Source of the DNA: Antedon bifida
Taxonomy: Eukaryota > Echinodermata > Crinoidea > Comatulida > Antedonidae
Length of the DNA stretch: 64,000 nucleotides
Assembly: GCA_963402885.1 (NCBI GenBank)
Contig: OY727100.1
Coordinates: 13,857,395-13,921,394, forward strand
Direction: 5' to 3'
Position numbers and translations under genes: made by a program
Shown: positions 57,143 through 64,000 of the stretch, piece after piece
Layout: each line of letters starts with the position of its first letter
Position numbering within the stretch: the first letter of the stretch is position 1
Notes under the pieces: model-generated
What the model saw: the letters and a program-made list of their open reading frames with translations, nothing else
What the model was told of the DNA's origin: nothing
Databases searched by the model: none

Positions 57143-60020
57143 TAAACAAATTTTCTTAAAACAATATAAATGCTTGAAATCTTTACAATCAATAAAATAA
57201 TTTCCGATTCTCATTTCAAAATATAATAGTTTAATATTTTACAGCTGTAGAATTTGATATCCATATTTTTGTTTATAGTTTTTTAAAATATTATATTAAT
57301 TGTATTCCGGTTGTATTTATTTCCATTTTGATAAATTTCCTTTAAAAGTTTTGTACTTTTAGTAGCCAAAGAAATAAAACATCTTTCGTTTAAATTAAAT
57401 CGATAAATATTTATTTAATTTTAACAGTTTTTTTCACGATTTTCTTCGTGTTTATTAAACATTTATCATTTTCTAGCTTTGCTTTTCAATTTCTATATCA
57501 ATAAAATACTATTTAATGACTGATTTTACTGCTCTATTTATGAATTAAAATCCCAAAGATGCAGAGCGATCTAAAAACATTTAATATTTCTTCAAAATGT
57601 TCAATTATCAACAGTTTGGAAGATAAATAAACATTAAAATTGCCATTCTGACAGATATAAAGCTCTTCGGTTGAAAACTAGGTCGGGAATTTTTTTTGCC
57701 GTAAATTGATTAAGACTTAAGACAAAGAGGTGTTGTTTGCCAGAATTGGCGAAGTCTCGTTATCTCTTCCGTTCAACTTTGTGGCATCATTTAGTTTGCG
57801 CTTCGATATTTTTTTTTCTTCTCTAGCAACAAGATTTCTGGATGCTTCCTATAAGCCGTTAATTACCAGACTTGTGTAAGCAAAGATTCTGAACGCATTA
57901 CAAGTTATATCTGAATTCTCTAGAGCCAGCCAAGTTCCCATTAGTAGTTTTATTGTGCCCACTTAAACTTGCTTGTCTTAGTTTGTGATTAATTATGATT
58001 ATTACAAATGAAAGGAATAAGTTCTACATGGATTAAAATAGTGATTCTGGCTAAAGATTTTAACATTTAGATGAATTTAGCTTTTTTTAGTATTTTTCTC
58101 ATTTTTGATACGGATTTTGTTTAAACTTTTGCTGATCTTATAATGAGTGTGATTTCGGAATGCCAATACGAAGAAACGCTGTCTTGTCCGCGTCTGTGAT
58201 TGACGTTATCAACAGGAATTACGATGTTTCCACAATGTTGCTGGGTATCCCAAGTAATGCATCATAAAACGTCATATTAGAAGAATAATTTTTGACTTGA
58301 CGTATTCTCATGAGTTGGACTTAATGTTTACAATCCTCTACAGGTTTTGTTAATTTAGGAGCCAAAATGTCCATACATTCTGGAGATGTATAAATCTAAA
58401 CTTAATTTCATTTGTTGAATGTAAAAAAGTTAGTAAATGGCGTATAAAGCGTAAACCCATTTGATTAACCGTACAATTTATTTTATTGAGTTCCATTTGG
58501 CTCTGTGGCCACTTAACAAATTTAAATTCCAACTCAGTTTAAAATCAACTCTGTTTTCTAAATCATTCTTAAATTATGTAATAAATTTATTTTAAATATT
58601 CCATTTCATACAAACATTTAAAACAGAATACAGTTGTATTTTAAATGTGTTTGTTTTTCTGCCATTTATTATTCGTCTTGGGAATTAACTTTCAAGTTTG
58701 TTGTAGCGAAAATTATTTAACAAATTAATTACGAGAACATGTGCTTGAAAAAAATTGAGCCGTAATTCGCGTTATTGAGAGCTTGTTAATCTATCTGTTT
58801 GCGTTTTATTAACGTTTTGCTTACATATGAGAGTATATGGGTTGGATCGGCCGTGAGGACTCTAACGTTAATAACCATTTTCTGTATTATTATCTAAGAA
58901 CTGTTTCATTACAGCAGTGTTAACATTGACCTTCCAAGCTGGCCAGGTTCACCAGATTTTTTAAGCACCCATTAAGTAAATGTTAATTAATGTTATAGCC
59001 ATAATGTGAGCTATGTTTCTGGCAATTAATCAACTTCATTGGTTCTGTTATGTACAGTGGTTATTCTTCTCTTATCCTTAATGGCCATACTTTGTCCAAT
59101 CGCCCTACAATCCTTAAAACAGTAATTAATATGAAACATTATCTTTCTCTCTAGAAGAAGGTTTATGTGTTTTCATCAAATCAAGATTTTCTCATGTGCT
59201 TTGATTAAACTAACATACATGTTGTTATCATAAAATGTTAACACACATTTTTCACCCGCCAAACCTACAAACAATAATACATGAAATATCTTTTATGTTT
59301 TTCTTGCTTTGATAATTTTTACTTCAATTGTATGTAATCTTTATTTTTGTACAAGTAGAACAGAAAACTCTACATGTTTAATTTTCAGTACCTGTGTTTG
59401 CCTGTCAGTCCAGGTAGTTTTCATGATGTTGATAACGTCATGTTGCTGTGTCCAAAATCAATCTGATCCAATTTTAAACTTTATTTCAAATTATTTTTAA
59501 TTAGATAATTGTGAATGGATGTGATATTCCTGGTAATAGGATTTGAACTCAGCGCCCTTTGATTGGAATCTGAGCACCATTACATTCTCCAATTTTATTT
59601 ACCTATTAACATTATAGAATTTCCTCTTCTCTTAGTATGAAGAATGTTAAATTTTTCTTAATATTTTTGTTAGTATCTTAGATAAACCTCTTATTGAAAT
59701 ATGGTCTAATTGAGATTAAGTTCTTAAACAGTAATGAAACCCATTTATTTTAAATTATATTGTTTTCATGTACCTTTATTTGAATCTATTTTTACTTTTT
59801 AATTTTAAACTCCAAGCTGTGCACTAATATATCTTAATAATATCTTAATAATTAGTTCACTGAAACACAGAAAGTATCTCAAAATAAGTACAATACATCA
59901 TTTTTTTTTTGGTTTGCATATCCTTGCATTTACTTTAACTTTTTCATAGTTATTATCAGACTGAAGAACATTTTCGGTGGCAGATCCATGATTTTTAAAT
60001 AGGTGGGTGGGTGGTGGGGT
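57143..60020. other. Intergenic, with complex patches
   Basis: No gene supported. The patches 57640-57990, 58130-58330 and 58770-59080 have high sequence complexity and mixed composition without open frames, which is how conserved regulatory DNA often looks (inference). A tRNA-like fragment is at 59538. Confidence 0.45.
59538..59600 (-). repeat. tRNA-like fragment
   Basis: On the minus strand TGGTGCTCAGATTCCAATCA, then AAGGG, then GAGTTCAAATCC as a good B box (59550-59539). The A-box region is partial. A probable SINE head relic. Confidence 0.35.
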
Positions 60021-60405
60021 ACAATACAATACAATACAATTTAATGGATTCACTTGAGTAACAGTGGCACACGTTAGACAATACCTAACGGTGCATCCAA
60101 AACAAAATTAAAAAGAAAAAAGAGATCTAGTCTCACTGACAAAGTACAAATTAAAAGCAATTAATATACAGTTAAAAACAAAAAAAAAAACAATTTAAAC
60201 ATTATTTGCAGGGTTATTTAAAATTTCAGTTCGTTTTTTCCAAGAGTCTTTTAAATAAATCTTACAAAACTTGTCAAAAATTGAACCAAGTGTGGCATTC
60301 TCAGAAAATAAATCATCAAGTAAATAGTGAAGTTGGGGTGCATTGGCCAGCTACTCCTTTCTCCTCTTTGATCCATCAAAGATAATAGCACCCATTGGAT
60401 CTTTA
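60021..60405 (-). mobile_element. LINE-like 3' end with (ACAAT)n tail and coding relic
   Basis: The plus-strand left end is four ACAAT units (60021-60040), the 3' tail of a minus-strand element. About 150 bases of 3' UTR follow, then a reading frame from 60405 to a stop at 60195. It reads LKDPMGAIIFDGSKRRKE, one in-frame stop, then PQLHYLLDDLFSENATLGSI and FDKFCKIYLKDSWKKRTEIL. It is protein-like, about 70 residues. The pentanucleotide tail is like the (GAAAT)n of the 38041 LINE, so I infer a decayed LINE ORF C-terminus; the family is not identified. Confidence 0.5.
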
Positions 60406-60413
60406 AGGATCCT

Positions 60414-60538
60414 TAAGCTCTGTCTACACTATCAAACTTTATGTGACAAAACAAATGTGATGTGACCATATATTGACATGATGATGTCATATCACTATCA
60501 TATATGGGTACAGCTCACTTTTTCGTCAAACTAGCTTT
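60414..60538. mobile_element. Inverted-repeat MITE, family 1, copy G
   Basis: The left end TAAGCTCTGTCTACACTATC is intact; the right end is cut back to TCAAACTAGCTTTAG. The inside GTGATGTGACCATATATTGA and CATGATGATGTCATATCA follow the family. No perfect CArG box. It abuts the LINE relic at 60405. Confidence 0.8.
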
Positions 60539-60867
60539 AGAGAACATCTCACAAGCAATCTCCTTTTTCCACATCTTAAAGTTCTACTTTCTTGTGTTTT
60601 TTTTTTCTTTCAACTTCTTGAATACTTAGCTAATACCTTCTGTCTTAATCAGTTTTTATTTCATTTTCAATCTTGATGAATTCATAAATGAATAGCCTTG
60701 AAAGTTTCAAATTACTCATCGTAAACAAAATATTACGTATCATTTTTAGACAATTTCAGCTAATAATAATGCACTTTATTTATACTTACCAGACACTTGT
60801 CTCCTGCGATGGTTTTTTTTCCTCTGTAGCTGTGAAGGCCATACATACAGTACAAGTATTTGCCCTA

Positions 60868-60940
60868 TAGCTTGGTGGTTCCGTAAGACTACTTACCAAT
60901 CACAAGAGTACAGGGTTCAACTCCTAACTCTTGTCCAGAA
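60868..60940 (+). repeat. tRNA-like fragment
   Basis: AGCTTGGTGGTTCCGTAAGA, then CTTACCAATCACAAGAG, then GGGTTCAACTCC (B box). Shares CTTACCAATC with the fragment at 57071. Stems too decayed for a working tRNA. Confidence 0.45.
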
Positions 60941-63900
60941 TTTTCTGACCGTCGAAAACAGTGCTGCTACCTAGACTCGAAGTACAAGTTTAAAAATCAT
61001 AGGCAGTTACAGTTTTTGATCTACTGTACTTATTATTGTTAATATTTATAATTGTATCATAGAACTTTCAACCAATAGAAATCATGTATTATAAAGACAT
61101 AAACCAATTTTAAACGGAGCAAAAATGATACTATTTGATAAATTGTAAAATTCTTAAACAATAAAAAAGCAGCACTTTCAACCAATGAAATTTGTTTAAA
61201 TTAAAAAGGACTACAAATTGTTTAATTTTGTGTCTATGCAAAACAAGACAATCTGTCATCTTAGATACCACATTGCAACCGTAAGCTGAATACTAAATCT
61301 TTAGTACGGTTATGAGAATAATTTCAAGCTTAAGTTTAAGCCGGCAACTAGACTTAAGTATTACCACTAATTGTGCACGCATTATGCAACCGTTGGTCTT
61401 CAAGATGACCGTCAATTACTTAACTTCCGAATTTTTTGCGCTAATGTCATATGCTTATAATACGAGGACAATTTTCATTAGCCATACATATAATACGTTG
61501 TTTGACTAAGCGAATATAAGTCATGGGAGGCACTCTGTTTTTTATCATCTATTGCTTTGTTTAATGGTAACTTGTAGAACTCCGACGATATGTAGTTAAT
61601 GGAAATGGCCCATTCACGCAAATTTTAGGGTCTTGTTAATTAATTAACGGGCTTAGCTACAGAGTAGATAGACGCAACATGACTGGCTGATGTGTAATTA
61701 TGAAGACGCTGACATTTTAAAGATTTTGAAACTGAACAGTCGGACTTTGTGGAAAATTTATGACCTTGCAGCAACATAGTCTCATGCGTGCTCCATGCGA
61801 GTTATCAACTTATAATCTGTCATTCCTCTGCTATCATTACGAGACTTATTAATCGGTGCTTTTTTAACCGAAAACAAATACACTTGTTTATTATTGCATG
61901 TTTTAGATTGCTTATAGGTTCAATGGCATAAACATAGTTGGTACGGTAGTTAAACTTGCTTGACCCCCATAGTGCAATTCTATTGATTAATAACGCCAAC
62001 AAACATTTTATTTTAGCAGAACATATTACTACTCAAATGTTGTTTTTTATTGGCCCTTTTTTTTGCTGTCATCAAAATTTAATCAATTCTCCCATTATTT
62101 AACATAGATAAAGCAGGCCTAGCTAAAGTAAAGGCTAAAAATAATAAAAGTTTACAGACAGCAGTGTAAACAAACAATACACTTGTTATAGTTTACTTTT
62201 TAAAAAACAAAATGTTTTGCATGTTTTTTTCTAGGACGGGTGTAGAGATACAATTTAATTATAGGTCGCAAAAAGAAAACACTTTCCCTAATTTAAAGCA
62301 ATTAGACAAGGTTTTTGCATCATTGTGAAGTCTGCAATAAATCTCAGAGGGATAACGTGCACGTTGAGTAAGTTCCCCTCTTCTTATAAAATAAAACTTT
62401 ATCTGTTAGATGTTCAACAGAAACTCGTTATAACCCTCCTGTGATGCAAGGCTGTTGTTTACGCATCTACGAATAATTAAGCTAATTTTTAATGGGAGCG
62501 ATTACAGAATGCTACGGGCCCCCAATGAATACTCATCCTAGAAATAAAAGTATTTAAATTATTACAGCTATAAAATAGGCTGCTGTGATATCAAATGGTA
62601 CTAGATCTCCAATATCTCCAATTAAAAACAAGGTTTCTGTCAAGATATTTTGCGATTATACTGGGAAAACTTTTCACCTTTTATTTAAGAGGGGTGAGAA
62701 AAGAAAGATGAACACATGTTCTCTATGCCCCAGATATGCCATTCTTGAAGAGGCATATAGATGCATGTAATAAATTGTTTAGTTTAATGTGTATGCCACT
62801 GATGACATATTTCGGCTGGGGGTTGTGGCTATGGTTTACTTTTTGTAACCTTTCCAAATTAAGACTGTTATTGTTTATTACAAAACATTTGTTTGCTCAC
62901 TGCAGTAAACTTTTCAATTTTATCATAACAATTGGGACATTTACACACAACTAAATAGCATATTGTAGTATTTTCTATTTCATATTTCTTTAAAATGAGG
63001 CTGTGTAAAACCAGTTTTCACTGTCTATTATTTTCCTTTTCAGATTTCTTTTTAAAACGAGGGTACATAAAACCCAGTTAAATTACAAGAAAATTTACAC
63101 AGCATATGTTAAGTCTAGATTTAATTGCATTGTAACCAAAGCCCAACATTTGTAATAAATATTGTATCCTAGGATAATAAGGATTTTCTCAAATAACATT
63201 GATTTTTTTGTGTGTTTAATACGGTCATGAATATTAAACGATAAAGTACTATAATATTTTACGTGATGTAGCAGAGAATTCATCTGCCAGTTCCGTGGGC
63301 ATCATTGTTAACTTATGACTGACATTCTCTTGTGTCTGTGTTGTGATCGTTTTGAGAGATGCCATTATCATTATTGTCAACATTAATATTGTTGTCAGGC
63401 GTGACAGTTCTCTTATCTGTCCAATTGTTATTAATAATTAATTTTTAATATTTTATTTTGAATTATCAATTTGTTTACGATTATTTTTTGACAAATATTG
63501 TTTCGAAAGATGTATTTTATACGATGGTTGCCAACAAATTAATTTTCCCAAATATAATGTCTAAATAGAAAGAAAAATTAAATTTGTATTAGGTAAACTA
63601 ATACAAGATCAATAGAAGAAATGTTTTTGTTTTAGTTGAAGGTTTCTTAATTTTAGGAAAACCAATTTATTATTATTAAAACAAATCAATACATTTATAC
63701 ATAAAGTATTTTTTCTACCAATTTTTATTTTTTTAGATAAACACTTTGTCAATTATATTTCTGTGCTACAGTTGTAAAAACATTTTTGTAACAAATTGTA
63801 ATCTGCGCATTAATACTTTTCTTAATGATGTAATATTTTTTTAGCTTACTTTATTGTCAGCAGTCACATATCCATTACATGCATATTTTTCCCCCATTTG

Positions 63901-64000
63901 CAAGATAATTCTGAGTTTTTTTTTCTTTCGCATACCCACTTCATTTATCATTGCTGATTTTAATCAGTTTTGCTTTTACCCTTCTGGCTATATCTTCCTT
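60941..64000. other. Intergenic to window end
   Basis: No gene supported. The patches 61260-61860, 62300-62600 and 63250-63420 are of higher complexity. The first contains the perfect 14-base palindrome GTTAATTAATTAAC (61635-61648), close to but one base longer than the HNF1 site GTTAATNATTAAC. The rest is AT-rich with T tracts. Confidence 0.45.

Noticed and set aside
61635..61648. HNF1 binding site GTTAATTAATTAAC
   Set aside because: Palindrome is one base too long for the usual site, and such AT palindromes are frequent here.
1..64000. CRISPR array, operon or other prokaryotic system
   Set aside because: Spliced exons, SINEs, LINEs and MITEs show animal DNA; the tandem arrays have no unique equal-length spacers.

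Overview
The window is animal genomic DNA: strongly AT-rich, with spliced coding exons separated by kilobase introns and littered with non-LTR retrotransposons, Ty3-type retroelement relics, tRNA-headed SINEs and terminal-inverted-repeat miniature transposons. There are no bacterial-style operons. The repeat mix (an L2/CR1-type LINE with an (ATT)n tail, tRNA SINEs with the same kind of tail, PIF/Harbinger-like elements) fits a marine invertebrate, perhaps an echinoderm or other invertebrate deuterostome. That is inference; the sequence does not name the species.

1-6.3 kb is a nest of retroelements, all on the minus strand. From the left edge there is a Ty3-like relic in which gag is joined directly to integrase, then a nearly complete L2/CR1-type LINE (about 1552-5102, one frameshift between endonuclease and reverse transcriptase), then a second, different gag-protease relic with a damaged protease active site.

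6.8-34 kb holds the one convincing host gene, on the plus strand. It has five phase-0 coding exons (6793-6945, 7214-7348, 15118-15180, 23762-23851, 29163-29915) encoding a coiled-coil protein of about 397 residues that I cannot name. A sixth exon (33596-33798) has a strong acceptor, a compatible phase, a stop and a well-placed AATAAA with a GU-rich tract after it. It is probably the true or an alternative 3' end, spliced from a donor inside exon 5. The introns hold a truncated sister copy of the LINE, a 1.1 kb PIF/Harbinger-like element, several miniature transposons, two tandem arrays and two SINEs, one with a perfect 19-bp target-site duplication.

34-64 kb has no convincing host gene. It contains a second LINE type (38.0-39.3 kb), a 22-bp array (40.5 kb), an 0.85 kb array with higher-order structure (41.4-42.2 kb), a Harbinger-like element full of an ATACCGTAT motif (43.6-44.3 kb), a 68-bp array (52 kb), a crowded repeat cluster (54.4-57.1 kb) and several tRNA-like fragments. 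Between them lie higher-complexity islands that could be regulatory DNA.

The most interesting signals are a seven-copy inverted-repeat family whose members together carry nine perfect CC(A/T)6GG (CArG) boxes, the alternative terminal exon, the two related Harbinger-like elements that share a decayed coding start, and several CTCF-like motifs in one orientation.
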